64,000 nucleotides of DNA from Litorihabitans aurantiacus (GCF_030161595.1 NZ_BSUM01000001.1:124001-188000); one strand, 5' to 3'; positions 18,262 to 27,527 are shown, numbered from the stretch's first letter. Program-made: numbers and translations. Notes: generated by a model not told the origin, from the letters alone.

Positions 18262-18288
18262 GGCGGAGCTGAGGGCGGGACCGGCGGC

Positions 18289-18315
18289 GTCGCCTGCGCG
18301 AAACGAGCGCGTGAC
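18289..18315 (+). promoter_or_regulatory. GlnR-type box upstream of the urate hydroxylase
   Basis: Reads GTCGC-N6-GAAAC-N6-GTGAC, three correctly spaced half-sites of the GlnR pattern with one mismatch in the first. It ends 23 bp before the ATG. The gap between pucM and hpxO is only 77 bp, so hpxO may have its own nitrogen-regulated promoter. Confidence 0.55.
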
Positions 18316-18338
18316 ACCCGGGGCCTACCGTCCCGGGC

Positions 18339-19536
18339 ATGAGGATCATCATCGTGGGAGCCGGCGTCGGCGGGGCGAGCGCGGCGATCGCGCTGCAGCG
18401 CCTGGGGCACGACGTCGTGGTGTACGACCGGATGCGCGAGAACCGGCCCGTCGGGGCGGCGCTCTCGCTGTGGTCCAACGGCGTCAAGGTGCTGAACTGG
18501 CTCGGGCTCGGCGCGGAGGTCGCGGCGCTCGGCGGGCGCATGGACACGATGGCGTACGCGGCCGGGTCCGACGGCGAGACCTGGTGCGACTTCTCGCTCG
18601 CGCCGGTCACGGCCGCGACCGGGCAGCGCCCCTACCCCGTGGCGCGCGCGGACCTGCAGGCGCTGCTCATGGACAGGGTCGGGCCTGCGCACCTGCACCT
18701 GGGGCGCGAGGTGGTCGCCGTCGCGGACGACGGCGAGCGCGTCACCGTGACGTTCGCGGACGGATCGGTGGACTCGGGCGATCTCCTGCTCGGTGCCGAC
18801 GGCGCGCGCTCGCTCGTGCGCGAGCACGTCACAGCGGGCGGGGTGCGGCCCGAGCGGGTGTCGAGCGGGTACACGAACGTCAACGGTCTCGTGACGGCTG
18901 ATCCGGCGATCGCGCCGCTGACGCGGTGGACGACCTGGGTGGGCGAGGGGAAGCGCTGCGCCGTCATGCCCGTGGCCGGTGAGCGGTTCTACTTCTGGTT
19001 CGACGTGCCGCAGGCCCGGGGCTCGGTGGTGCGGAGCGACCCGACCCGGCTGCGGTGATGGCCGAGCTGGACGCCGCGTTCGGGCACTGGGAGGCGCCGG
19101 GCGTGCGGGCGCTGCTCGGGGCGATCGAGCCCGAGCGGTCCCTGAACCGGGTGGACATCTTCGACATCGACCCGTTCCACACCTGGGTCCGCGGCCGCGT
19201 GGCGATCCTCGGCGACGCCGCGCACAACACCTCGCCCGACATCGGTCAGGGGGCGTGCCTGGCGCTGGAGGACGCGTTCGCGCTCGGGATCCTGTTCGCC
19301 AGCACCACGGGGGTGTCGAGGACACGCTGCTGCGCTACCAGCAGGTGCGCAGCGAGCGGGCCGGGGACCTGGTGCTGCGGGCGCGGCGGCGCAGCGAGGA
19401 GACTCACGCCTTCGACCCCGCGGCCACCCAGGCCTGGTACGACGGGCTGCGCGGAACCGACGGCGCGGGCATCCTGCGCGGCATCGTCGGGAACATCACG
19501 GGGAGCCCGGTGGACCTCGGGGGCCGGCCGCTCTGA
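18339..19536 (+). CDS. hpxO: FAD-dependent urate hydroxylase (HpxO type), two frameshifts
   Basis: The first frame begins MRIIIVGAGVGGASAAIALQ (FAD-binding GxGxxG) and carries PYPVARADLQALLM and LLLGADGARSLVREH. It breaks near 19052-19056, continues in a second frame with GRVAILGDAAHNTSPDIGQG (flavin GD motif), and breaks again at the five-G run 19309-19313 before VEDTLLRYQQVRSERAGDLV. Two added G bases give 399 residues that align end to end with HpxO, which hydroxylates urate to 5-hydroxyisourate with NADH and O2. This replaces uricase in the pathway; its product feeds the hydrolase encoded just upstream. Both breaks look like sequence error. Confidence 0.83.
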
Positions 19537-19571
19537 GGCGGCGGCGGGCCGCGGGGCGGCGGTCTTGCCCA

Positions 19572-19714
19572 CCCCTCGCTCACAGCGGCTGGATCTCGCG
19601 GAGAGCGGCTGGCGTGGTGACGACGCGGCGTGTCGGCCCGGACACGCCGTCGGCCGACGCTCCGCCCGACCGTCAGCCGCTGTGAGCGAGGGGCCAGCCG
19701 CTGTGAGCGAGGGG
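19572..19714. repeat. Composite palindromic element, copy 1
   Basis: The left arm CCCCTCGCTCACAGCGGCTG (19572-19591) is repeated in inverted form twice on the right (19674-19693 and 19695-19714). A central perfect palindrome (GGCGTGTC-N6-GACACGCC, 19627-19648) lies between. A similar composite occurs at 23634-23774. The rest of the 289-bp gap up to the permease start holds no recognisable feature. Confidence 0.85.
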
Positions 19715-19825
19715 CCCGGACCGCCGGGGCCCGCCTCGCGGTGGCTGCGCCGTCGGCGGCATCGCCCGCGTCCGCGGGGTGTCCGCCCGCGGCGGGGGCG
19801 CGCCGCCGCCTGCCACCATGGGCGC

Positions 19826-21298
19826 ATGCCCACCACCGCGCCACCCTCGTCAGCCGCGCCCCGCACCGGCCTCGCCGGGACGATCGACCGCTACTTCCTG
19901 ATCTCCGAGCGGGGCTCGACCATCGCTCGCGAGGTCCGCGGCGGCATCGTGACCTTCGTCGCGATGAGCTACATCATCGTGCTGAACCCGATCATCCTCG
20001 GGGGGACCGATGCGACCGGCGCCTTCCTCGGCGGCGGGGACGCGGCGTCGGCACAGGTGCGCATCGCCGCGACCACCGCGCTGATCGCCGGGCTGCTCTC
20101 CATCGCGATGGGGGCGATCTCGAAGATGCCGATCGCGATGGCCGCGGGACTCGGGCTGAACGCCGTCGTGGCCTACGGGATCGCGCTGATGCCCGAGATG
20201 ACCTGGGCCGACGCCATGGGCATCGTGCTGCTCGAGGGCGTGCTCATCCTCGCGCTCGTGCTGACCGGGGTGCGGCAGGCGGTCTTCAACGCGGTCCCGG
20301 CGGAGCTGAAGGTCTCCATCAGCGTCGGCATCGGGCTGTTCATCGCATTCATCGGCGTCGTCAACGCCGGCTTCGTCCGCACGGGGGCCGGCACGCCGGT
20401 GGAGCTCGGCATCGAGGGGTCGATCGCCAGCTGGCCGCTCGTGGTCTTCGTCGTCGGGCTCGTGACCTCGATCGTGCTGTGGATCCGGCGCACGCGCGGC
20501 GCGCTGCTCATCTCGATCGTGGCGACGACGGTGCTCGCCTTCCTCATCGAGACCTTCGGGCACGTCCAGGGCGACGGCGACGACGCGACCGGCTGGGCGA
20601 GCAACGTTCCGGTCTGGCCCGGCTCGCCCGTCGCGACGCCGGACTTCTCCCTGCTCGGGCAGGTCTCGGTCTTCGGGTCGTTCGAGAAGCTCACGTTCAT
20701 CACCGTGGTGCTGCTCGTCTTCACGCTGCTGCTGGCCGACTTCTTCGACACGATGGGCACGATGGTCGCGATCGGCGGCGCCGCCGGCCTGCTCGACGAG
20801 AAGGGCAACCCGCCACGCACCAAGCAGATCCTCGTGGTCGACTCGTTCGGCGCGATCGTCGGGGGTGCCGGGTCGGTCAGCTCGAACACCGCCTACATCG
20901 AGTCCTCGGCCGGGGTGGCCGACGGCGCCCGCACCGGGCTCGCCTCGGTCGTGACCGGTGTCGCGTTCCTGCTCTCGACGTTCCTGTCCCCGCTCGTGCT
21001 GATGGTGCCCGCGGAGGCCGCGGCGCCCGCGCTCGTGGTGGTCGGGTTCCTGATGATGACCCAGATCACCGGGATCGACTGGAAGAACCTCGAGGTCGCG
21101 ATCCCGGCGTTCCTGGTGATCGCGCTCATGCCGTTCACCTACTCGATCACCGTGGGTCTCGGTGCCGGGTTCGTGATGTTCGTGCTGATCAAGGTGCTGC
21201 TCGGCAAGGGCCGCCAGGTGCACCCGCTGATGTGGGTGGCCGCGGTGATGTTCGTGGCGTACTTCGCGCGCGGACCGATCCAGGCGCTGGTGGGCTGA
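19826..21298 (+). CDS. NCS2/AzgA-family purine permease
   Basis: A 490-residue multi-spanning membrane protein. IDRYFLISERGSTIAREVRGGIVTFVAMSYIIVLNP is the classic start of AzgA/PbuG-type hypoxanthine-guanine-adenine permeases; FDTMGTMVAIGGAAGLLDEKG and SSNTAYIESSAGVADGARTGLASVVTG are the conserved core motifs. It imports purine bases by proton symport and supplies the surrounding catabolic pathway. The ATG at 19826 was chosen because the conserved N-terminal segment starts soon after it; the frame is open far upstream only through non-coding repeats. Confidence 0.92.
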   Translation: MPTTAPPSSAAPRTGLAGTIDRYFLISERGSTIAREVRGGIVTFVAMSYIIVLNPIILGGTDATGAFLGGGDAASAQVRIAATTALIAGLLSIAMGAISKMPIAMAAGLGLNAVVAYGIALMPEMTWADAMGIVLLEGVLILALVLTGVRQAVFNAVPAELKVSISVGIGLFIAFIGVVNAGFVRTGAGTPVELGIEGSIASWPLVVFVVGLVTSIVLWIRRTRGALLISIVATTVLAFLIETFGHVQGDGDDATGWASNVPVWPGSPVATPDFSLLGQVSVFGSFEKLTFITVVLLVFTLLLADFFDTMGTMVAIGGAAGLLDEKGNPPRTKQILVVDSFGAIVGGAGSVSSNTAYIESSAGVADGARTGLASVVTGVAFLLSTFLSPLVLMVPAEAAAPALVVVGFLMMTQITGIDWKNLEVAIPAFLVIALMPFTYSITVGLGAGFVMFVLIKVLLGKGRQVHPLMWVAAVMFVAYFARGPIQALVG

Positions 21299-21331
21299 GG
21301 CGGGGGCCGACGACGTCGTCGCGCTCCGTCG

Positions 21332-22657
21332 TCAGCGAGGAACCGGAGCGGCGGCCGGCTGCTCGGCGTCCGCGAGCAGGCGCGCCACCCCGGCCGGGCG
21401 GACCGTCGCGGCCAGGTAAGTGCACGCCGCGAGGCTGATGACGACGGCGCCGACGAATGTCGCCTCGAGCGACCACCGCTCGGCGACCGTGCCGCCCAGC
21501 AGCGCCCCGACCGGCATCAGCCCGTACGCCAGCGTGCGTCCCGCACCGCCCACCCGACCCAGCATCGACCGGGGGACCAGCCGCTGCCGCAGCGACATCG
21601 AGATGACGTTGCCCGCGGTGGTCAGCAGGCCCATCACGAACAGGGCGACGGCGATCGCCGGGCCGGCCGGCCACACCAGCGGCACGAGCATGAGCACGAC
21701 CGTCGCGGTCAGCGTGGTGCGCATCGTCCGCACCGCCCCGAACCGGCGCTCCGCCCGCTCCGCCAGGAGCGATCCGAGCACGGCCCCGGTCGCCAGGGTC
21801 ACGAGGAGCAGCGGGTAGTGGCTTTCGCGGAGCCCGACGGCCGAACCCGGCCCGACCACCCAGAGCACGAACACGGCGAAGTAGCCGGTGCTCGCCATGT
21901 TCAGCACCCCCGCGGTGAGGACGAGCGGCCGGAGCGCGCGGTGGCGGACGAGGAAGGCGAGCCCCTCCCGGACCTCCGCGAGGGCCGACGTCGTGGGCGT
22001 GGCGGAGGTGGCTGCGCCGTCGGGAACCGACGCCCGACCGAAGCGCCCGCGCAGACCCAGCGCGAGCGTCAGCGCGGCGAGCGCCGCCAGGGCCGCTGCG
22101 ACCCCGAATCCCACCCCCGCGCCGACGACCAGCAGCGCACCGGCGAGCGGTGACCCGAGGAAGCTGTTCGCGACCTGCTGCGCGCCGAGCACCCGACCGT
22201 TCGCGGCGGCGAGCCGGTCCGAGGGCACGAGGTCGGGCAGGATCGCGCTCGCGCCGAGGTCGGCGAGCACCTCCGTGACTCCGTGGGCGAGCACCAGCGC
22301 GACGAGCACCGGCACGGTGAGGTGGCCGGTCGCCACGACGAGGGCGGCGACGGCGAGCAGCACCGCCCGCGCGAGGAGCGCACCGATCTGCGCCCGCCGG
22401 CGGTCGACGCGGTCGATCACGACGCCGGCGGTGATCCCGAGCAGGAGCCACGGCAGCCACGTCGCGGCGGCGAGCAGGCTGATCTGGAACGGCGAGGAGG
22501 TCAGGCCCAGGGCGACGAGCGGGACCAGGGTGACCAGGACGCCGTCGCCCAGGTTCGCGAGGGAGGTGGACCCGAGCTGGGCGGCGAAGGGGCGACCGAG
22601 CGGACGCCGCGGCGAGCGGTCGGCGGATCCGGGGTGCGTCGCGGCGGGTGCGGTCAT
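21332..22657 (-). CDS. MFS transporter (MFS_3/drug-efflux type)
   Basis: 441 residues with about twelve hydrophobic helices and the motif GVVIDRVDRRRAQIGALLARAV after helix 2. The sequence LGSTSLANLGDGVLVTLVPLVALGLTSSPFQISLLAAATWLPWL is typical of the MFS_3 group that includes enterobactin and macrolide exporters. It is divergent from a winged-helix regulator, with a repeated operator-like sequence between them, so an inducible efflux pump is likely. Substrate unknown. The 33-bp convergent gap to the purine permease has no hairpin. Confidence 0.85.
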   Translation of the reverse strand: MTAPAATHPGSADRSPRRPLGRPFAAQLGSTSLANLGDGVLVTLVPLVALGLTSSPFQISLLAAATWLPWLLLGITAGVVIDRVDRRRAQIGALLARAVLLAVAALVVATGHLTVPVLVALVLAHGVTEVLADLGASAILPDLVPSDRLAAANGRVLGAQQVANSFLGSPLAGALLVVGAGVGFGVAAALAALAALTLALGLRGRFGRASVPDGAATSATPTTSALAEVREGLAFLVRHRALRPLVLTAGVLNMASTGYFAVFVLWVVGPGSAVGLRESHYPLLLVTLATGAVLGSLLAERAERRFGAVRTMRTTLTATVVLMLVPLVWPAGPAIAVALFVMGLLTTAGNVISMSLRQRLVPRSMLGRVGGAGRTLAYGLMPVGALLGGTVAERWSLEATFVGAVVISLAACTYLAATVRPAGVARLLADAEQPAAAPVPR

Positions 22658-22697
22658 GTCCGGCGTCCTTCTCGTAGTCTGGAGTCGCAGAGGGATC

Positions 22698-22734
22698 TCT
22701 GCAAAGAAACCTATGCAAAGGTAACTCTGCACAT
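22698..22734. promoter_or_regulatory. Triple direct-repeat operator between MFS gene and its regulator
   Basis: TCTGCAAAG, TATGCAAAG and TCTGCACAT start at 22698, 22712 and 22726, exactly 14 bp apart; the last overlaps the regulator's ATG. The stretch is A+T-rich against its surroundings. Binding by the adjacent winged-helix protein, repressing both genes, is inferred. Confidence 0.6.
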
Positions 22735-23368
22735 GGACGATGGCAAGACCGTGCCCGCGGACCCGCCGACGATGGGCCCCGGCGCCCTCAAGGCGTTCGC
22801 CCACCCGCTGCGGATGGCGATGTACTCGCACCTGCAGAACGAGGGTCCGGCGACGGCGAGCGGGCTCGGGCGGGCGCTCGGCGAGAGCAGCGGGCAGACG
22901 AGCTACCACCTGCGCCAGCTCGAGCGGCACGGCCTGGTGGAGGACGACCCCGGTCACAGCGGGGGGCGGGAGCGGTGGTGGCGCGCCGTCGGGTTCTCCA
23001 TGGAGTCCCTGGACCTGCTGCGCGACCCGGCGACCTCCGGGTCGGCGCGCGTCGTCCTCGCCCAGACCGTCGCCGAGCGCACCGCGGCGCTGACCTCGTG
23101 GGCGGCCTCCCTCGACCTCGACGACGAGGCGTGGACCGGCGCGCTCACCTCGACGACCGCGGTGCTCACCGCGTCGGAGTTCGCCGAGATCGGGCAGGCG
23201 CTGCGCGACCTCCTGCGGGAGCGGCTGGCGCCCGTGCTCGATCGCGACGACCGCGGCGGCGCGCCCGAGGGCGCGCGACGGGTGCGGTTCCACCTCGACG
23301 CCTTCCCGCTCGCCGGCGGCGCCGCTGGGGTCGAGGGGGTGGGACGCCCGGCGCCGGAGCGCGGTTGA
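22733..23368 (+). CDS. Winged helix-turn-helix transcriptional regulator (ArsR-like/HTH_20)
   Basis: 211 residues. Residues 15-85 form a winged helix: [53 protein letters not shown], with the recognition helix around [12 protein letters not shown]. The rest is a mostly helical effector or dimerisation region. No metal-binding Cys pair is present, so a metal sensor is unlikely. Divergent from an MFS exporter and starting inside a set of three 14-bp spaced repeats, it probably represses both. Confidence 0.85.
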   Translation: MDDGKTVPADPPTMGPGALKAFAHPLRMAMYSHLQNEGPATASGLGRALGESSGQTSYHLRQLERHGLVEDDPGHSGGRERWWRAVGFSMESLDLLRDPATSGSARVVLAQTVAERTAALTSWAASLDLDDEAWTGALTSTTAVLTASEFAEIGQALRDLLRERLAPVLDRDDRGGAPEGARRVRFHLDAFPLAGGAAGVEGVGRPAPERG

Positions 23369-23389
23369 CGTCGCTTCGCTCGATGGCGG

Positions 23390-23583
23390 CCTCGCTGACG
23401 ACGGCAGTGCCCTCGCTGACGACGGCAGTGCCCTCGCTGACGACGGCAGTGCCCTCGCCCACGACGGCAGTCCCGACGCCTGGACGGCGTGTCGCGGGGG
23501 ACTCGCCGACGGCGGCGGCTCGGGGCCTGCGGACTGCCGTCGTGGGCGAGGGTGGGTCGGCGGACTGCCGTCGTGGGGGAGGG
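23390..23583. repeat. 21-bp tandem repeats with inverted copies
   Basis: Four head-to-tail units of 21 bp around CCTCGCTGACGACGGCAGTG occupy 23390-23472. Two inverted copies, ACTGCCGTCGTGGGCGAGGG (23533-23552) and a variant at 23564-23583, lie further on, so the array can fold into a large cruciform. It occupies much of the 530-bp gap upstream of purD. Confidence 0.85.
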
Positions 23584-23633
23584 CGGCCGGACGAGACGCC
23601 GTGGTGGGCGCGGGCTGACGGCTCGCGCCCACG

Positions 23634-23774
23634 CCCCTCGCTGTCAGCGGCTGCGTCTCGCTCACAGCGGCTGGGTCTGGCGGCCGACGGCGTGTCGGCC
23701 GCGACACGCCGCGCTGCGGCACCCGCCGTCGCCACCAGCCGCTCCCAGCGAGACCCAGCCGCTGTGGGCGAGGG
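23634..23774. repeat. Composite palindromic element, copy 2
   Basis: Left arms CCCCTCGCTGTCAGCGGCTG and a second CTCACAGCGGCTG copy, a central GGCGTGTC-N6-GACACGCC palindrome (23689-23710) and inverted right arms to 23774. Arms, centre and total length (141 bp) match the element at 19572-19714. The remaining 124 bp to purD hold no feature I recognise. Confidence 0.85.
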
Positions 23775-23898
23775 CGGTCGAGCGGGTTGCCGTCGCGGGC
23801 GGGTCGGCCGGCGGAGGACCGGCGCGGCGAGCCCGCCCGACGTCCACCCACCGTCCGCACGGGAGGGCGCACTCGCGCGGCCGATAGGCTCGTGGCCC

Positions 23899-25196
23899 GT
23901 GAAGATCCTCGTCGTGGGCTCCGGCGCCCGTGAGCACGCCCTCGCCCGTCACCTCGCCCTCGCCGGTGCCGATCTGGTCATCGCCCCGGGCAACCCCGGC
24001 ACCGCCGCGTGCGGCGAGAACCGCGCCGTCGAGGCGAACGATCCGGCCGCCGTCGCCGCCCTCGCCACCGAGATCGCGGCCGACCTCGTCGTCGTCGGCC
24101 CGGAGGCCCCGCTCGTGGCCGGTGTCGCCGACGCCGTGCGCGCCGCCGGCATCCCCGTCTTCGGTCCCGACGCCGCCGCTGCGCAGCTCGAGGGCTCGAA
24201 GGCGTTCGCCAAGGACGTGATGGCGGCCGCCGAGGTCCCCACGGCGCTGGCCCACGTGTGCACCACGATCGCGGAGGTGGCCGCGGCGCTCGACGCGTTC
24301 GGCGCCCCCCACGTGGTGAAGGACGACGGGCTCGCGGCCGGCAAGGGCGTCGTCGTCACCGACGACCGCGCGGCCGCGCTCGCGCACGCCGCCGAGTGCC
24401 TGAACAAGGCGAGCCGGCCCGGCGTGGTCAACCAGGTGGTCGTCGAGGAGTTCCTCGACGGCCCCGAGGTCTCGCTGTTCTGCCTCAGCGACGGCACCGA
24501 CGTCGTCGCGCTCGCGCCCGCGCAGGACTTCAAGCGCATCCACGACGGCGACGCTGGCCCCAACACCGGCGGCATGGGCGCCTACACGCCGCTCGCCTGG
24601 GCGCCCGACGACCTCACCGCGGAGGTGCTCGAGCGCGTCGCGCGGCCCACGATCGCCGAGCTCGCCCGCCGCGGCACCCCCTTCGTCGGGCTGCTCTACT
24701 GCGGCCTCGCGCTCACGAGCCGCGGCCTGCGCGTGATCGAGTTCAACGCGCGGTTCGGCGACCCCGAGACGCAGGTGGTGCTCGCCCGCCTCGCCACGCC
24801 GCTCGACGTCGCGCTGCACGCCGCCGCCACGGGCGACCTCGCCGCGCTCGGCGACCTGCGCTGGCACGACGACGCCGCCGTCACCGTCGTGCTCGCCACG
24901 CCCGGCTACCCCGAGAGCGCCCGCACGGGCGGCGTCATCACGGGCGTCGAGGACGCCGAGGCGGTCGACGGCGCGTGGGTGCTGCACGCCGGTACGGCGC
25001 GCGACGGCGAGGGTCGCCTCGTGGCCGCGGGCGGCCGTGTGCTCTCGGTCGTCGGCACGGGGAGACCCTCGCGCAGGCGCGCGCGGTGGCCTACGACGCC
25101 GTCGGCCGCATCGCGCTCGAGGGCGGTCAGGTGCGCTCCGACATCGCGCTGCGGGCCGAGCGTGGCGAGGTCACGCTCCCGGGCGCGCCCGCGTGA
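23899..25196 (+). CDS. purD: Phosphoribosylamine-glycine ligase, frameshifted near the 3' end
   Basis: GTG start; [23 protein letters not shown]-grasp motifs such as [53 protein letters not shown] and [17 protein letters not shown] identify GAR synthetase (second step of IMP synthesis). At the four-G run 25059-25062 the frame slips: ...VLSVVGTG is followed in another frame by [29 protein letters not shown] to the stop at 25194. One added G restores a normal 432-residue protein. No second purD is in view, so I read this as sequence error. Confidence 0.93.
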
Positions 25197-25214
25197 GACG
25201 CGCGTGAGTCACGC

Positions 25215-25931
25215 ATGAGGGATCCCGGAGGGCTGCTGCTCGGGCTCGCGGTGCTGCTCGCCGTCGTCGTCGGCGGACTGCGCATGGCGCGCGCGGCCGT
25301 GCTGCGCGGCGGCGGCGACCGCCGCTCGATCGCGCTGGACACCGACGTCGGGCTCGAGCGCCGCGCGTGGGCGCGGGAGCGCGGCTGGCAGTACGTGCCC
25401 GGTCCGGTTGCGGTGGCCACCGACGGGCTCGAGCCGCCCGGGACGCTGCCGCCGGTGCAGGCCACCCACGTGGTCGTGGGGGCGTTCGAGGGCCGGCGCA
25501 CCGTCATCGCGACCCGGTCGGGCGAGCGCGTCCCGCAGGGTGGCGGCCGCACGATCGACTGGCGCACGCCGTCGGTCCGGCTCGAGCTGCGGTCCGACGG
25601 CGTCTCGCGCCCGCACCCCACGGTCCTCCTCCTGCACGGCGCGCAGGACACCACCGGCGCGCTGCCGGCCCTCGTGCGCCGGCGCGAGCTCGCCACGGTG
25701 CGCGCCCCGCAGGGGCTGCCCTGGCTCGTCGCGACCCCGGCGGGGGTGAGCGCGGACGTCCTGGCGGTGCTCGACGGTGTGTTCCGCTCCGACGTGCCGC
25801 GCGGGGTGGCGGTGCTGGTCGACGGCGACGGGGTCGCCGTCGCCGTCCCCGGTTCCGGCGCGCGCTCGCAGGTCACCGGACTGATCCGGCTCGCCCAGCG
25901 GGTGGCGGAGGCGGTCGAGCGGCTCGACTGA
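25215..25931 (+). CDS. Hypothetical membrane-anchored protein
   Basis: 238 residues. One hydrophobic segment at residues 6-23 is followed by Arg-rich residues, so the protein is probably anchored with its bulk in the cytoplasm or exported side. The rest is a beta-rich domain starting [19 protein letters not shown] do not recognise the family. It lies 18 bp after purD and convergent with the ramB-like gene with only 32 bp between; no shared role is evident. Confidence 0.7.
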   Translation: MRDPGGLLLGLAVLLAVVVGGLRMARAAVLRGGGDRRSIALDTDVGLERRAWARERGWQYVPGPVAVATDGLEPPGTLPPVQATHVVVGAFEGRRTVIATRSGERVPQGGGRTIDWRTPSVRLELRSDGVSRPHPTVLLLHGAQDTTGALPALVRRRELATVRAPQGLPWLVATPAGVSADVLAVLDGVFRSDVPRGVAVLVDGDGVAVAVPGSGARSQVTGLIRLAQRVAEAVERLD

Positions 25932-25963
25932 CACGCGGTGGCGGCGACGGGCGTCACCCGACC

Positions 25964-27493
25964 TCACCCCCGCGGCGCGTGCCGCTCCAGGAACGCGTAC
26001 ACCTCGGCGTCGTCCACCCCGGGGAAGGTGCCCGAGGGGAGCGGGCGCAGCACCTGGGCGTGCACCTGCGCGCTCGGCCACGCCTTCTCCTCCCACCGCC
26101 CGGCGAGCTCGGCCGCGGGGCGGCGGCAGCACGACGCGTCGGGGCAGCGCGACGCGGTCCGCACGCTCGTGTCCCGCCCGCGGAACCACTTGGCGTGGTT
26201 GAACGGGACGCCCACGGTGATCGAGAACCGCGACGTCGCACCCGCGGCGCCGACCGACCCCGGCACGATCGACCCGGTCTGGCTGGCCTCGAAGAACGTG
26301 CCGGCCGGGGTGTCGGTGTACTGGTGGTACTCGGTGGTGCGGTCGCGCTGGGCCAGCACCTGCCGTGCCGCCCAGAACCTGCACACGCTCTGCCCCTCGA
26401 TCGCGCCGGTCGCGTCCTGCGGCAGGTCGAACCCGTCGTTCTCCCAGCCACGCACGAGGGTGCCGTCGCCGTCGACCCACACGAGGTGCACCGGGATGCC
26501 GAGCTGGCTCGTGGCGAGGTTGATGAAGCGCTGCGACGCGAACTGGTGCGTGATCCCGAACGCGTCGCGGAAGTCCTCGATCGCGAGGTCCCTGCGAGCC
26601 TTGGCCGCCTCGAGGAACGGCACGGCGGCGCCGCGCGGCACCAGCGCGGCAGCCGCGAAGTAGGTGATCTCGAGGCGCTGGCGCAGGAACTCGGGGTAGG
26701 AGCCCGGGCGCGGGTGCTCGAGGATGCGGTGCGCCATCGCCTGCAGCGCGAGCGAGCGCAGCCCGTGCCCGCCGGGGATCGAGGCGGGCGGGAGGTAGAT
26801 GCGGCCGTTCGCGAGGTCGGTGACCGTGCGGGTGGAGTGCGGCAGGTCGGGCACGTGGATGATGTCGAAGCCCAGGCTCTCGGCCATCCGCGCGACGGTC
26901 CGGTGGGTCACGGCCCCCTGCTCGTACCCGGCCCGCCGGATGGCCGCCTCCGCGAGCTCCTCGAGCTCGGGCACATAGTTGTCGATGCGCTGCATGGTCA
27001 GGCGGAGGTCGGTCGTGGCGCGGCGCGCGGCCTCGGGGGTCGCGACCGACTCGCGGGCACGGCGGGCGATCTCGCCGTGCAGGGCGGTCAGGGACTCGAG
27101 CACCGCGAGCGGGGTCGTGCGCCCGGGGCGGACCACCGGAGCGCCGAGCGCGCGGTAGAGCGGCGAGCGCTGCGCGTGCTCGAGTGCGATCTCGAGCTGG
27201 GCGCGGCGGTCGGGCGGGGGTTCGTCGGCGACGAGGTCGGCGGCGGTGACCTCCAGCGCGCGGGCGAGCTGCTGCAGGAGCGAGAGCCGCGGTTCGCGCC
27301 GGCCGTTCTCGATGTGGGACAGCTGCGCCGTCGTCGTCCCCGCCCGCTCGGCGAGCTGCGCGAGCGTGAGGCCCGCCGCGGTGCGGAAGTGGCGCAGGCG
27401 GCGGCCGAGCGTGAAGGCGTCCGACGCCGTCGCCTCGTCCGCGGGCGTCTCACCGAGGCCGATGTAGGCCGGGTGCGGGGTGTCGGGCGTCAT
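25964..27493 (-). CDS. ramB: RamB/ScfR-family XRE transcriptional regulator (acetate/short-chain fatty acid metabolism)
   Basis: 509 residues from ATG 27493. An N-terminal helix-turn-helix covers about residues 24-80 (GRRLRHFRTAAGLTLAQLAERAGTTTAQLSHIENG), a long helical middle follows, then an IrrE-like region with AHRILEHPRPGSYPEFLRQRLEITYFAAAALVPRGAA, and a C-terminal DUF2083-type domain containing the Cys cluster RCPDASCCRRP. This architecture is that of RamB of Corynebacterium/Mycobacterium, which controls acetate and glyoxylate-cycle genes. It is divergent from PEP carboxykinase with a palindrome between them. The TTG at 27511 in frame is a less likely start. Confidence 0.85.
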   Translation of the reverse strand: MTPDTPHPAYIGLGETPADEATASDAFTLGRRLRHFRTAAGLTLAQLAERAGTTTAQLSHIENGRREPRLSLLQQLARALEVTAADLVADEPPPDRRAQLEIALEHAQRSPLYRALGAPVVRPGRTTPLAVLESLTALHGEIARRARESVATPEAARRATTDLRLTMQRIDNYVPELEELAEAAIRRAGYEQGAVTHRTVARMAESLGFDIIHVPDLPHSTRTVTDLANGRIYLPPASIPGGHGLRSLALQAMAHRILEHPRPGSYPEFLRQRLEITYFAAAALVPRGAAVPFLEAAKARRDLAIEDFRDAFGITHQFASQRFINLATSQLGIPVHLVWVDGDGTLVRGWENDGFDLPQDATGAIEGQSVCRFWAARQVLAQRDRTTEYHQYTDTPAGTFFEASQTGSIVPGSVGAAGATSRFSITVGVPFNHAKWFRGRDTSVRTASRCPDASCCRRPAAELAGRWEEKAWPSAQVHAQVLRPLPSGTFPGVDDAEVYAFLERHAPRG

Positions 27494-27507
27494 GAGTTGA
27501 CGATAGG

Positions 27508-27527
27508 GCAACTTTGGCCGAAGTTGC
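27508..27527. promoter_or_regulatory. Palindromic operator between ramB-like gene and pckG
   Basis: A perfect inverted repeat GCAACTT-N6-AAGTTGC, with a further half-site TGCAACT at 27541-27547. It resembles the AACTTTG part of the RamB consensus and lies 15 bp upstream of the regulator's ATG and 49 bp upstream of pckG, so autoregulation plus control of pckG is likely. Confidence 0.6.

Noticed and set aside
18339..19536. Programmed ribosomal frameshifting in hpxO, purD, purC and others
   Set aside because: Breaks are in ordinary G/C runs in unrelated genes, with no shared slippery site or downstream structure; sequence error explains all of them more simply.
19055..21298. A fusion of the urate hydroxylase C terminus with the purine permease
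   Set aside because: The joining segment is repeat DNA read through after a missing base; both proteins have normal ends when separated.
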